Origin: Candidatus Aminicenantota bacterium
Lineage (GTDB): Bacteria > Acidobacteriota > Aminicenantia > UBA2199
DNA: 59,486 nt
Direction: 5' to 3'
Assembly: GCA_026393835.1 (NCBI GenBank)
Contig: JAPKZK010000037.1
Coordinates: 1-59,486, forward strand
Within the stretch, counting starts at the first letter, position 1. Every line of letters begins with the position of its first letter. The notes under the pieces are model-generated. The model had not been told where the DNA came from, ran no database searches, and was given only the letters and a program-made list of their open reading frames with translations. Below are positions 8,807-18,401 of the stretch, one piece after another. The position numbers and the translations under genes were made by a program.

Positions 8807-8841
8807 TGATGATTGCTGAATGCTGAATGATGAATGATGAA
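8807..8841. repeat. 7-bp microsatellite (TGMTGAA, five units)
   Basis: TGATGAT, TGCTGAA, TGCTGAA, TGATGAA, TGATGAA in a row. It lies in the gene-free stretch 8733-8967. Confidence 0.8.
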
Positions 8842-8850
8842 GAAAAAACA

Positions 8851-8939
8851 GGAAGAGCGGAGAAAAGCAGAAGAGAGGAAGAAAAGAAAAATAGGGGTCA
8901 GGGATCAGGAGTCGGGGGGCAGGAAATGGGAAGCGCGGA
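8851..8939. repeat. right copy of the 90-bp direct repeat
   Basis: Near-identical to 7199-7288, both starting GGAAGAGCGGAGAAAAGCAG. A partial third copy (CAGGAAAAAAGGAAGCGAGG) lies at about 8773-8792. Confidence 0.8.
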
Positions 8940-8967
8940 AGGGGACAGTGAAAAATTAAACAATCCA

Positions 8968-8996
8968 TTGCAAAACAAAATGATTAAGTATAAAAT
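8968..8996 (+). promoter_or_regulatory. putative promoter of the mprF-acvB pair
   Basis: TTGCAA at 8968-8973, 17-bp spacer, TAAAAT at 8991-8996, then a 5' leader with AAGGAGG before the ATG at 9040. Confidence 0.5.
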
Positions 8997-9039
8997 ATCT
9001 GAGCAATAACTTCTAAATAGGAAGGAGGTATTTTTATAT

Positions 9040-11634
9040 ATGGATACATCCATCAATCAAGCGATAGAAACCGGGAAGTTAAAAAACAAAATTACTTCCT
9101 GGCTCCCTCCGGCTATCGGTATCGTATTTTTCGTTTTAGCCGCGGTCGTTCTACACAATGAATTAAAACAATTCCATTACCATGAAATAATCGCCTCCCT
9201 CGAGCAGGTTCACATTGGGAGAATATTCGCAGCACTCTTTTTCACCTTGATGAGCTACCTCGCCCTGACGCTCAATGAGGCCTTACTGTTTAAGCATTTC
9301 AAGCACCCCCTCCCATACCGTAAAACCGCCCTGGTTTCATTCGTGAGCACAACAATCAGTCACAATATCGGGTATTCCGTGGTAACAGGAGGATCGCTCC
9401 GCTATCGTTTTTATTCCACCATGGATGTATCCACCACGGAAATTTCTTCCTTTATCGGATTGCACGCACTATTTTTCTGGCTCGGTTTTTTCCTGTCCGG
9501 GGGAATTCTTTTCATCATTGAACCCTTACCTATTCCAGACGCTATTCATCTTCCTTTTACTACCTTGCTGCCCCTGGCAATCGTATTTCTTTCCGCAATC
9601 GCATTGTTTTATATTGCCGTGTTTACGAAATTCTCACTGAAAATCCACACATTAAAAGTAGCGGCGCCGGCATTCAACCTCTCAACCTCTATAATTCTTG
9701 TATCCGCAATCGATTGGGTCTTCTCGGGCTTAGCGCTTTATGTGCTGCTGCCCCCTGCTTTTGAGAAATCGGTTCCTCTCTTTCTTGGTATTTACCTGTT
9801 GGCGCAGATCGCCGGAGTCAGCAGCCAGGTCCCGGGCGGATTGGGAGTGTTTGAAACTTTATTATTGGTCATGATTGGGGCGGGCCCCCAATCGCCGGGA
9901 GTAATGGCCGCATTGTTGGTTTTCCGCATTGTTTACTATTGGATACCGTTACTTATTAGCGCCGTATTACTGGGGATCGAAGAATTATTGTTAACCCGCC
10001 TTGAAATAATAAAACGAACATCATTATGGGTAGGGCGATTCTTTTCAGGCCTTGCCCCCAACGTTTTTGCATTCACAACATTCCTCGGCGGAGTCTTACT
10101 CCTTTTTTCCGGGGCTACCCCGGCGGTCGGTTCCCGGATGGCCTGGCTAATCGATTTTCTGCCGCTCCCGGTCATTGAATTTTCCCATTTCATGGGCAGC
10201 CTGGTAGGTATGGGGTTGCTTTTCCTGGCATATGGACTTCAACGCCGCCTTGACGCGGCTTATAGACTTACTATAGGCCTGTTTGTTGCCGGGATTATTT
10301 TCTCCCTATTTAAAGGCTTCGATTATGAAGAGGCCATTGTATTATTTATTATGCTAATCGCACTCCTACCCAGTAGGAAATTTTTTTACCGAAAGACGTT
10401 ACTGACTTCCATCACATTTAGCGCACCCTGGATTGCCGCCATCGGTATTGTCATACTCAGTTCGGTAATGCTGGGTATTTTTGCCTATAAACATATTAAT
10501 TATTCCCATGACTTGTGGTGGCAGTTTGCATTTTTCGGGGATGCGCCGCGAACCCTGAGGGCCATGGTCGGAGTACTGACACTGGCCGGCCTATTGGGTT
10601 TACGCCGACTCCTGCGACCTGCCCCAGCAATGCCGAAAATCCAGGAGGAAACCGAATTCGCAAAAGTCCTGGCCGTGATTCGTAATTCAAATGAAAGCAT
10701 TGCCCAACTCGCGCTGCTGAAAGATAAATCCTTTCTAATCAGCGATGATGAAAAAGCATTCATCATGTTCGGGGTGGAAGGCCGAAGCTGGGTGGCAATG
10801 GGAGACCCTCTCGGGGCAGAAGATTCGAAACCGGAATTATTGTGGAAATTTCTAGAGTTAGTGGATCGTCATAATGGTTGGCCGGTTTTCTATGAAGTAA
10901 GTAGCACAAATCTTCACCTGTATGTGGATATGGGACTCACACTCTCCAAACTCGGTGAAGAAGCCCGGACAAAATTGGAAACTTTTAAATTGGAAGGGAA
11001 ATCCTATAAACATTTTCGTCACATCATCAATCATCTGGAAGCGGAAGGATATACATTTGAGATAATCGCCGCCTCTTCGGTGTTTAACATTCTTCCTCAA
11101 TTGAAGGGGGTTTCCGACGATTGGTTGGCAAAAAAACGCACCCGTGAGAAAGGATTTTCCCAGGGTTTTTTCAAGGAAGAATACCTGGTTCGATTTCCCA
11201 TGGCGCTGGTTAAGAAAGAAGACAAGATCGAAGCCTTTGCCAACCTGTGGGCCACTGACAATAAAGAGGAACTTTCCGTGGACTTGATGCGGTATTCGTC
11301 TGAAGCGCCCGATGGGACAATGGATTATCTTTTCATTAAATTGATGTTGTGGGGAAAAGAGCAGCAATACCGGTGGTTTAACCTGGGTATGGCCCCTTTA
11401 TCGGGAGTTGAAAACCGTCATCTTGCCCCGTTGTGGTACAAACTGGGCGCATTTATTTTCAAATATGGCGAGAACTTCTACAATTTCCGTGGATTGCGGC
11501 AGTATAAAGAGAAATTCGACCCCGAATGGGAGCCGAAATATCTTGCTTCACCCGGGGGATTGGCCATTCCGCGAATTTTGACGAACCTCTCCTCGCTTAC
11601 TTCAAGGGGGTTCAAAGGCATCATATATAAATAA
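9040..11634 (+). CDS. mprF: MprF-like bifunctional phosphatidylglycerol lysyltransferase/flippase
   Basis: An 864-residue MprF. Residues about 15-510 hold some 12-14 hydrophobic segments of the LPG-synthase/flippase type, including the SQVPGGLGVFE motif. Residues about 540-850 are the cytosolic DUF2156 (GNAT-fold) aminoacyl-tRNA-dependent synthase, with WVAMGDPLG, SQGFFKEEYLVRF and the C-terminal FNLGMAPLSG and KYGENFYNFRGLRQYKEKF. The enzyme transfers an amino acid, usually Lys, from tRNA to phosphatidylglycerol and flips the product, which lowers surface charge and gives resistance to cationic peptides. A strong GGAAGGAGG precedes the start. Substrate specificity (Lys or Ala) cannot be read from the sequence. 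The next gene, 27 bp downstream, is an AcvB/VirJ protein, so the two probably form an operon. Confidence 0.92.
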   Translation: MDTSINQAIETGKLKNKITSWLPPAIGIVFFVLAAVVLHNELKQFHYHEIIASLEQVHIGRIFAALFFTLMSYLALTLNEALLFKHFKHPLPYRKTALVSFVSTTISHNIGYSVVTGGSLRYRFYSTMDVSTTEISSFIGLHALFFWLGFFLSGGILFIIEPLPIPDAIHLPFTTLLPLAIVFLSAIALFYIAVFTKFSLKIHTLKVAAPAFNLSTSIILVSAIDWVFSGLALYVLLPPAFEKSVPLFLGIYLLAQIAGVSSQVPGGLGVFETLLLVMIGAGPQSPGVMAALLVFRIVYYWIPLLISAVLLGIEELLLTRLEIIKRTSLWVGRFFSGLAPNVFAFTTFLGGVLLLFSGATPAVGSRMAWLIDFLPLPVIEFSHFMGSLVGMGLLFLAYGLQRRLDAAYRLTIGLFVAGIIFSLFKGFDYEEAIVLFIMLIALLPSRKFFYRKTLLTSITFSAPWIAAIGIVILSSVMLGIFAYKHINYSHDLWWQFAFFGDAPRTLRAMVGVLTLAGLLGLRRLLRPAPAMPKIQEETEFAKVLAVIRNSNESIAQLALLKDKSFLISDDEKAFIMFGVEGRSWVAMGDPLGAEDSKPELLWKFLELVDRHNGWPVFYEVSSTNLHLYVDMGLTLSKLGEEARTKLETFKLEGKSYKHFRHIINHLEAEGYTFEIIAASSVFNILPQLKGVSDDWLAKKRTREKGFSQGFFKEEYLVRFPMALVKKEDKIEAFANLWATDNKEELSVDLMRYSSEAPDGTMDYLFIKLMLWGKEQQYRWFNLGMAPLSGVENRHLAPLWYKLGAFIFKYGENFYNFRGLRQYKEKFDPEWEPKYLASPGGLAIPRILTNLSSLTSRGFKGIIYK

Positions 11635-11661
11635 AAAAATTTAGCGCAGCCGGAGGCAATA

Positions 11662-13068
11662 ATGAAATTGAAAATATTTATCGTTTTATTATTCATCTCG
11701 ATCCTGTCATACAGCCAGGAAGTCATGGAATTCGGGCGGTTCGGTAAAATGACATTGTATCGCTCTTCACCCGAATCCAGGCAGGTGGTTTTATTCGTAT
11801 CCGGGGATGGGGGGTGGAACCTCGGCGTGATCGATATGGCAAAAACAGTGGCTTCGCTGGACGCCCTGGTGGTGGGAATCGATATCAATCATTATTTGAA
11901 GCAATTGGAGAATTCAAAGGAAAAATGTTCCTATCCGGCGGCTGATTTTGAAGAATTGAGTAAATTCATTCAAAAAAAGAAAAACTTCCCGGACTATATC
12001 ACGCCGGTATTGGTGGGCTACTCTTCGGGCGCGACATTGGTATATGCCGTATTGGTTCAAGCGCCCCCGGATACGTTTTCCGCGGCCATCAGCATGGGAT
12101 TTTGCCCTGATCTACCATTGAAAAAACCGCTGTGTAAAGGTTACGGACTACAATGGGGCCCCGGACCGAAAGGGAAAGGATACAGCTTTTTGCCGACGCA
12201 GACATTAGTGAATCCCTGGATTGCGTTTCAAGGATTAAGCGACAAAGTGTGTGACGCTAAAGACGTGGAAGCATTTGTTAAACAGGTAAAAAACGGCGAA
12301 ATTGTAAAACTGGAAAAAGTGGGGCATGGGTTTGCCGTGCAAAAGAATTGGCTGCCCCAATTCAAAGAAACATTCGTAAATCTCTTTAAAAAAGTGAAGG
12401 TAAAAGCGCCCCAGGGTACAATTGAGCCCCCAGCCGGGTTAGAACAAGCGAATGTAGACGGCTTGCCGTTGGCGGAGATTCTACCGCAGCAGTGGAAAAA
12501 GGATTATTTGGCGGTCATTTTAAGCGGCGATGGGGGATGGGCGTCCATCGATCGCTCGATTGGGGAAGCATTGGTCCGGGAAGGTATCGGGGTCGTGGGC
12601 TTTAATTCCCTTAAATATTTCTGGCGTCGCCGCACTCCCCAGGAAGCAGCGAAGGATTTACAACGGATATTGAGTCATTATGCGTTCTCGTGGCAGAAGA
12701 ATAAGGTAATGGTAATCGGTTACTCGCTGGGGGCCGATGTGCTTCCTTTTATGATTAATCGTCTTGCTGAGCCGGAAAAAAATTTAATCTCGGCCATTGT
12801 TCTATTAGGACCCGGTAAGAGTGTGGATTTTGAATTCCACTTGACCGATTGGTTGGGGGGAACATCCGGTTCAGCGCTGCCTGTACTCCCGGAAGTTGAA
12901 AAATTAAAAGGAAAAAATATACTGTGTATCTATGGACAGGATGAAAACGATTCATTATGTCCGGATATTCCCCCAGGATTAGCGCACACGGTAAAGATGG
13001 GTGGTGGACACCATTTCGGCGGCGACTACAAAGAAATTGTGGATATTATATTGAAAAATTTCAACTGA
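11662..13068 (+). CDS. acvB: AcvB/VirJ family exported hydrolase
   Basis: A 468-residue exported protein with an N-terminal signal peptide (cleavage near SYSQ, residue about 19). It has two alpha/beta-hydrolase halves. The first has the nucleophile elbow GYSSG (119-123, Ser121), the second GYSLG (353-357, Ser355), and both have the VirJ-type SGDGGW motif. Full-length AcvB has this two-domain arrangement, whereas VirJ is the short form. In Agrobacterium and Rhizobium AcvB is encoded next to an mprF/lpiA gene and acts as a lysyl-phosphatidylglycerol hydrolase in the periplasm. The same order here supports the same role: removal of the lipid made by the upstream gene. GGAGG precedes the ATG. Confidence 0.88.
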   Translation: MKLKIFIVLLFISILSYSQEVMEFGRFGKMTLYRSSPESRQVVLFVSGDGGWNLGVIDMAKTVASLDALVVGIDINHYLKQLENSKEKCSYPAADFEELSKFIQKKKNFPDYITPVLVGYSSGATLVYAVLVQAPPDTFSAAISMGFCPDLPLKKPLCKGYGLQWGPGPKGKGYSFLPTQTLVNPWIAFQGLSDKVCDAKDVEAFVKQVKNGEIVKLEKVGHGFAVQKNWLPQFKETFVNLFKKVKVKAPQGTIEPPAGLEQANVDGLPLAEILPQQWKKDYLAVILSGDGGWASIDRSIGEALVREGIGVVGFNSLKYFWRRRTPQEAAKDLQRILSHYAFSWQKNKVMVIGYSLGADVLPFMINRLAEPEKNLISAIVLLGPGKSVDFEFHLTDWLGGTSGSALPVLPEVEKLKGKNILCIYGQDENDSLCPDIPPGLAHTVKMGGGHHFGGDYKEIVDIILKNFN

Positions 13069-13200
13069 CCGGCAGGCTAATTGGATGCCTTTAATTAAAT
13101 AAAGTCTTTCACGGTTGGCCAGATCTCTGCCAATGAATATTTGAATCCCCGGGCAACCGGACGCCGTTCGCGACCATTCGGGGCCGCCGCCTTTTTTTCA

Positions 13201-14361
13201 CTATTCCAGGATTTTCTTTGCTTTGGTGGCATTTATGAATTCCAGGGAAATGGCCATCCCCTTCGGGCTAATTTTAACCCCTTGCGCCTTTTTACTATGC
13301 CCTTTCGCTAAATAATCGTTGATCTTCTGCATCACAAAGAGCCGGTGCTCCCTGGCCGCCTCATGAAAATTGTAAAAATGAGATTTTACAAAATCCTGCT
13401 TTGAGACCTTTAACTTCATTTTTAACGACGGGAAAAAAAAGAATTTTTTCAATCGCTTTAACACGTCGCTTTCCCAATCCGTATCCCTATATTTTAAGTG
13501 TCTCCCCGGGATATTCAGTTTCTTTTCAGCGGCAAAAGTCTCTATTACTCGCTGCCAGTACTTACACCGTTTTTCCAGGCTGCCGGGCGTCCTGATCCCG
13601 TCCCACAATTTTTGCAGGAGTATATCCGTATCGATCCGCGGCTGCAACTTTTGCGCTTGCGCATAATTTAATACCAGCAGCTCATACAAATCTTCGAGCC
13701 CATCCCTGAACTTGAAAGAATTGGAAACAGAATGCATTTCTCCCTGGTAATCAAAGTACTTCCAATTCAGGTACGGGAAATCCGGGAAAGTATAAGCCTG
13801 GGAATGACCGATTGCCGGGGCGGCTTCAAGCCATTTTCGCACTGTAAGCCATTTCCATTTATTCACCAGGTTTAAAAGCCATCCCCTCCTGGCCGGGATG
13901 TAATTAACCCGGTTAACGTCATTACCCCAGGTCCAGAGCCCGGAAAAATCGGTGTGGGAATACGTATCGGCCAATACATGGAGGGTGATACCGAATCGAT
14001 AGGGGTTTTTACTTGCCAACGCCTCCGTGATAAGGTCCGGGAATAAATCCCCCTCGCCTCCGTTCTTGGTGACCATTTTTTGATCAAAGCTGTCGCCTTT
14101 AAGCCCGGGCAAAAAATGGAAAGGATAATAAATTTTTTCCTGCACATCGGCGCCGATAGACTCAAATCCGTTGTGGGAAGTACGGATAGGGTCAAATTTG
14201 CCCACTTCCCGGGAGTTTTCATCAACCAGTGTTTTTTTGCGACCATCCGTCGAATCATCCACATACTGCGAACTGTAAGACGCCACATACGCAGTATCGG
14301 GATCAAAACCGGCCGCAAGGCACAAAAAATAGATTACATAATAATGACAGTCCTTCTCCAT
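13201..14361 (-). CDS. DUF6765 family protein
   Basis: A 386-residue protein that starts MEKDCHYYVIYFL, typical of DUF6765. The region YSSQYVDDST and the motif LHVLADTYSHTDFSG follow, the latter reminiscent of the His/Asp metal-binding helices of zinc-dependent phospholipase C-like proteins. The C-terminal 150 residues are basic and helical. No signal peptide is evident. The function is not established; a metal-dependent hydrolase fold is an inference from the HxxxD-type motif. GAGGAGG lies upstream of the start. The gene is divergent from the one at 14607 and converges with acvB. The gap 13069-13200 holds no gene. Confidence 0.75.
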   Translation of the reverse strand: MEKDCHYYVIYFLCLAAGFDPDTAYVASYSSQYVDDSTDGRKKTLVDENSREVGKFDPIRTSHNGFESIGADVQEKIYYPFHFLPGLKGDSFDQKMVTKNGGEGDLFPDLITEALASKNPYRFGITLHVLADTYSHTDFSGLWTWGNDVNRVNYIPARRGWLLNLVNKWKWLTVRKWLEAAPAIGHSQAYTFPDFPYLNWKYFDYQGEMHSVSNSFKFRDGLEDLYELLVLNYAQAQKLQPRIDTDILLQKLWDGIRTPGSLEKRCKYWQRVIETFAAEKKLNIPGRHLKYRDTDWESDVLKRLKKFFFFPSLKMKLKVSKQDFVKSHFYNFHEAAREHRLFVMQKINDYLAKGHSKKAQGVKISPKGMAISLEFINATKAKKILE

Positions 14362-14558
14362 GGTTCCTCCTCGATAATACCTGGATTTCTCATTTTTTTC
14401 AAATGTCGAGCCTTACTCTTATTTAAGAAAATATTTTAACAAAGTTTGGGAAAGAAATCAATATAAGGAGTACCCCTACCTCCCCGCACTCCCGCAGGAT
14501 TTTTTATTATTGACGCCGGGTTTTTTTAAAAAATGGGGGTTCCCCATCAATTTTATCA

Positions 14559-14587
14559 TTGTAATCTTTTTCATTTTGGGTTATAGT
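14559..14587 (+). promoter_or_regulatory. putative promoter of the membrane protein gene
   Basis: TTGTAA at 14559-14564, 17-bp spacer, TATAGT at 14582-14587, 20 bp before the start. Confidence 0.5.
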
Positions 14588-14606
14588 ATAAACACAGGAG
14601 TTAACC

Positions 14607-16055
14607 ATGAGTATAGATGAGTATCAATTAGATGACCTTGATAGCCTTATAGATTCGATTGGTGAGAAAAAAAACAGCGATTCCGGGCCGCTTAAATCCC
14701 CGGAGCCGGGTAATGACGAATCCAAAACGCGGGAACTACCTCTTGATAAAATGAATGAAATGGAAGAACACCCGAAACCCCAGGAAATGCCTTTGGAAAA
14801 GAGTGAGAAAGTGTATGAACCGGTAAAATCACCGGCAAAACCCACCCCCACTCCCCCAGGCCTTGCCCCGGAAAGGGAAGAGGGAATGCGCATGCCTTCT
14901 CCAATGCGCGCCTCTACCGATTCCCCCAACCGGACCATACTCTATATAGCGCTCTTTTTGGTGGTCTTACTATTCTTTTTTATGCTCAGGCGCTGCACAA
15001 GTTCACCGGCGCCGGTAACCGTAACCCCCGACGAAGAAACGACGTCGCTAACCCAAAAATCCGGGACCTACGCCGATGACACCCAAACCCCGGGGCAGGA
15101 CCAGGATACGGCTAAGGAAAAAACACAGCCGGTCTATGACCTACCGGAAGAGAAACTCCAGGGCGCGGCCCCCCTGACAGTGAAACCCAACGGACCGGTA
15201 GTCTCCGGGACCATCGACCCGGAAATAGCGGCCGTGGCAGATGCCTTAAAAATCAGGGTGGGAATCATCGAGGGCAGTTCCACTAAAACAAGAGAAGGTA
15301 TTGCCACGACAATTTCCTCGGGAACATTCCTGGGATTCAGGGTCGCCCACACCCTCCAGCAAAGAGGCGGGGAAGTGCTGAGAGACGAAATCGCCGTGAC
15401 GACGCCGTCAAGGGGCCAGGTGACCGTAAAAGGAAATATCCTCGACTCCATGAATAAAATTAACTACCAAACATTTCTAAACGACTTAAAAAATGCGGGT
15501 CTCGAATTGATAAAAAACCCACTGCCGGATGAAGGTATTATTAATGTCCAATTGCGCGTAACCGGGTCTTTTGGGCCCGCCGTTAACCAGGATTTCTTGA
15601 TCGGCCCCAGCAGCGTCGGCCCCGTGGAATTGCAGATGTCTATTAAAAAAATGGAATCGGTCCTTTCCAAAAAATACGAAGTGGTTTCGAAACGAATGGT
15701 GGACGAAGATAAATATTATGATACCTACAAAGTTCTTGACCTCCGAGGTCAACCGTTGTTTTTTGTAATCGGAAAGAATGGAAAAGTTTCGGGGATCCAG
15801 TTGTTTAGCGAGAGATTTAAAACTTCGCGGGGTCTTGGCATCGGAAATATATTGGGTGAGTTCAGGGTTTGTTATTTAAAAAATGGGAAAATGACTATCA
15901 GCAGCACCCTCGCGGGGATACCTTTTGCTTCTACCGTGGGAATAAACGCCCGGTTTTTTTTGCAGGGCCGGGGACTGAATTTTGCCAGCCAGGTATTCCC
16001 GGATGACTTAAAAATAAGCGATATCCTGGTTGGCAGTTCGCCCTTTGTAAAATAA
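14607..16055 (+). CDS. single-pass membrane protein of unknown function
   Basis: A 482-residue protein I do not recognise. An acidic, Pro-rich N-terminal region (about 1-105) precedes one transmembrane segment (TILYIALFLVVLLFFFML, about 110-128). Next comes a Thr/Pro/Gln-rich linker to about residue 185. The C-terminal 290 residues look like a globular extracytoplasmic domain: mixed alpha/beta with QTFLNDLKNAGLELIKNP and later KYEVVSKRMVDEDKYYDTYKV. It lacks a cleaved signal and seems to be an N-in/C-out protein. The S9 peptidase gene starts 23 bp downstream on the same strand, so co-transcription is likely. Confidence 0.7.
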   Translation: MSIDEYQLDDLDSLIDSIGEKKNSDSGPLKSPEPGNDESKTRELPLDKMNEMEEHPKPQEMPLEKSEKVYEPVKSPAKPTPTPPGLAPEREEGMRMPSPMRASTDSPNRTILYIALFLVVLLFFFMLRRCTSSPAPVTVTPDEETTSLTQKSGTYADDTQTPGQDQDTAKEKTQPVYDLPEEKLQGAAPLTVKPNGPVVSGTIDPEIAAVADALKIRVGIIEGSSTKTREGIATTISSGTFLGFRVAHTLQQRGGEVLRDEIAVTTPSRGQVTVKGNILDSMNKINYQTFLNDLKNAGLELIKNPLPDEGIINVQLRVTGSFGPAVNQDFLIGPSSVGPVELQMSIKKMESVLSKKYEVVSKRMVDEDKYYDTYKVLDLRGQPLFFVIGKNGKVSGIQLFSERFKTSRGLGIGNILGEFRVCYLKNGKMTISSTLAGIPFASTVGINARFFLQGRGLNFASQVFPDDLKISDILVGSSPFVK

Positions 16056-16078
16056 ATAAAAATTTAGAGGAGGATTAT

Positions 16079-18139
16079 ATGCGATATTTACTTTACTCGA
16101 TTCTTTTTGTAACCTGCCTGTTTATGGCGGGCGGATGGAGCGCTTACGGAGCAGAACCTCACCCGTTCACAGTTTATGACCTCTGGGCCATGGACCGGAT
16201 TTCCGCTGAAAAAGTCTCACCCGATGGGAAAGTAATCGTATTTGTACTTAGAAAAACCGACCTGGAAGCCAATAAAGGCCGCACCGACCTGTGGCTGATC
16301 GGCGCCGACGGGAAAGGACTTAAACAGTTAACCACCGACCCGGCCGGTGATAATAGCCCCTGCTGGTCCAAAGACGGCAAGTGGATTTACTTTCTTTCCA
16401 CCCGTTCCGGTTCCTCGCAGGTGTGGCGCATTCCCGCCGCGGGCGGGAAAGAAGAAAAAATAACCGATGAACCCCTGGATGTGGACAACCTCACCCTCGC
16501 GCCGGACGGAACCAAATTTGCCTTTACTATGGAAGTATTTCCCGGTAAAGACCCGAAAGCCACTGCGACACAATTGGACGAAATAAAGAACCGCAAAGTC
16601 ACGGGCCGAATTTACGACCGGTTATTTGTCCGCCACTGGGACGCCTGGTGCGACGGCCGGCGATCTCACATATTTGTCATGCCCAGCGCCGGCGGGGCCG
16701 CGGTGGATATTATGAAAGCTATGGACGCCGATTCCCCGGTAAAACCCTTTGGCGGTTCCGATGAGTTCGCCTTTACCCCGGACGGTAAAGCCATCGTGTT
16801 TACCGCGGCCGATAACGGCAGGGAAGAGGCCTGGTCTACTAACTACGATCTTTTCCTCTCGCCCATCGACGGTTCCCGGGCCCCCCAATGCCTCACCGGA
16901 AAAAACAAAGCCCGGGACGCCTCGCCGGTATTCTCCCCGGACGGAAAAACCATGGCTTACCGGGCCATGAGGCGCGCCGGTTTCGAAGCGGACCGGTTTT
17001 ATATTATCCTGCGCTCCTGGGCCGACGGCAAGGAACAGGTGCTGGCCGAAAACTGGGACTTTTCCGCCAATACCGTCGTTTGGGCCCCGGATGGGAAAAC
17101 GATTTATACCACTGCCGCGAACCTTGGACAGGAATCCCTCTTTGCCATCGATGTAAAAAAAGGTACGGTCAAAACCATTGTAAAAGAAGGCAATGTGACT
17201 TCTTTCGCATTGACCGACAAAGGCAAACGGATCGTCTACGGTATGTCAAACTTGAAGACGCCGTTGGAACTCTACTCCATCGATACCAACGGCAAAAACC
17301 CCCGGACCATTACCGCCGTTAACGCGGAAAAACTGGCAACAGTGAAAATGGGCGACCCCGAACAATTTACCTGTAAAGGCTGGAACGATGAAACGATTTA
17401 CTGTTACATCGTGAAGCCGGTGGATTTTGATCCCATGAAAAAGTACCCGGTGGCGTTTCTTATCCACGGCGGGCCCCAGGGTTCTTTCGGCAACAATTTT
17501 CACTATCGCTGGAACCCCCAGACATATACGGGCGCCGGCTACGCGGTGGTCATGGTGGATTTCCACGGCTCCGTGGGTTATGGCCAGGCGTTTTGCGATT
17601 CTATTTCCGGCGATTGGGGCGGCAAACCGCTGGAAGACCTTAAGAAAGGACTGGCCGCTGCCCTGGAACGGTACCCCTGGATGGACGGCGACCGGGTGGG
17701 CGCACTGGGCGCCTCTTACGGGGCTTATATGATCAACTGGATCGCCGGCAACTGGCCGGACGGGTTCCGCTGCCTGATATCCCACGACGGGAACCTGGAT
17801 GAACGCACGGCTTATTTCGATACGGAAGAACTCTGGTTCCCGGAATGGGACCACCAGGGCACGCCCTGGGATAACCCGGAAGGCTATGAGAAACATAACC
17901 CGGTGAACTTTGTCAAGAACTGGAAAACCCCCATGCTGGTAATCCACAGCGCCCTGGATTTTCGCGTGGTGGAAACACAGGGGTTGTCTACGTTTAGCGC
18001 GCTGCAGCGGAAAGGAATCCCCAGCAAGCTGCTCTATTTCCCGGATGAAAATCACTGGGTATTGAAACCCCATAACGGCATTCTCTGGCACGAAACAGTA
18101 TTGGCCTGGATGGACCAATGGTTGAAAGATAAAAAATAA
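16079..18139 (+). CDS. S9 family (prolyl oligopeptidase-type) exported peptidase
   Basis: A 686-residue serine peptidase of the S9 acylaminoacyl-peptidase/DPP5 group. A signal peptide (about 1-24) is followed by a WD40/TolB-like beta-propeller (about 30-400, with repeats of the SPDGK type) and a C-terminal alpha/beta hydrolase. The triad is visible as Ser546 in GASYGAYM, Asp627 in SALDFRV and His659 in DENHWV. It should cleave short peptides in the periplasm or outside the cell, in line with peptide fermentation. AGAGGAGG precedes the ATG. Codon use is rich in GC third positions compared with the accessory genes, as in cysK-cysE, which marks these as core genes. Confidence 0.9.
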   Translation: MRYLLYSILFVTCLFMAGGWSAYGAEPHPFTVYDLWAMDRISAEKVSPDGKVIVFVLRKTDLEANKGRTDLWLIGADGKGLKQLTTDPAGDNSPCWSKDGKWIYFLSTRSGSSQVWRIPAAGGKEEKITDEPLDVDNLTLAPDGTKFAFTMEVFPGKDPKATATQLDEIKNRKVTGRIYDRLFVRHWDAWCDGRRSHIFVMPSAGGAAVDIMKAMDADSPVKPFGGSDEFAFTPDGKAIVFTAADNGREEAWSTNYDLFLSPIDGSRAPQCLTGKNKARDASPVFSPDGKTMAYRAMRRAGFEADRFYIILRSWADGKEQVLAENWDFSANTVVWAPDGKTIYTTAANLGQESLFAIDVKKGTVKTIVKEGNVTSFALTDKGKRIVYGMSNLKTPLELYSIDTNGKNPRTITAVNAEKLATVKMGDPEQFTCKGWNDETIYCYIVKPVDFDPMKKYPVAFLIHGGPQGSFGNNFHYRWNPQTYTGAGYAVVMVDFHGSVGYGQAFCDSISGDWGGKPLEDLKKGLAAALERYPWMDGDRVGALGASYGAYMINWIAGNWPDGFRCLISHDGNLDERTAYFDTEELWFPEWDHQGTPWDNPEGYEKHNPVNFVKNWKTPMLVIHSALDFRVVETQGLSTFSALQRKGIPSKLLYFPDENHWVLKPHNGILWHETVLAWMDQWLKDKK

Positions 18140-18206
18140 CTATCGCCTTTGGCGACCAGGAAAAAGAAGGAAGGTAAGAAGTTAGGAAGGTGAGAAGGTA
18201 AGAAAA

Positions 18207-18310
18207 AGAAGTCCCCTGGGGGCGCCCGCGCTGCGGGCCTGGACTTCCCAAAGCTTTTGATTATTAGAAGTTTTGGGGGGTGTCGGGAGCAGCAGGCTGC
18301 TGCACCCTCT
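18207..18310. repeat. dispersed multi-hairpin element, copy 1
   Basis: Contains CCCGC-GCT-GCGGG, then CCCAAAGCTTTT paired with AGAAGTTTTGGG. It ends in GCAGCA-GGC-TGCTGC followed by CCCTC and seven T, which could act as a terminator after the peptidase gene. Related copies are at 30128, 43998 and 47648. The surrounding gene-free DNA (18140-18401) otherwise has purine-rich 8-bp-period text. Confidence 0.65.
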
Positions 18311-18401
18311 TTTTTTACCTTCTTACCCTCTTAACCTCTCAACTTCTCAACTTCATCTTTTCTAGGCCCGCCGGAGGCAAAGATGAGGGGAGGAAGGAGA
18401 T

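Noticed and set aside
17246..18118. A 290-codon ORF opposite the S9 peptidase
   Set aside because: It is a shadow of a GC-rich gene. The sense strand has full catalytic motifs.
18280..18310. A definite intrinsic terminator after the S9 peptidase
   Set aside because: The hairpin GCAGCA-GGC-TGCTGC is followed by five other bases before the T run, and it belongs to the dispersed element, so it is only noted there as possible.
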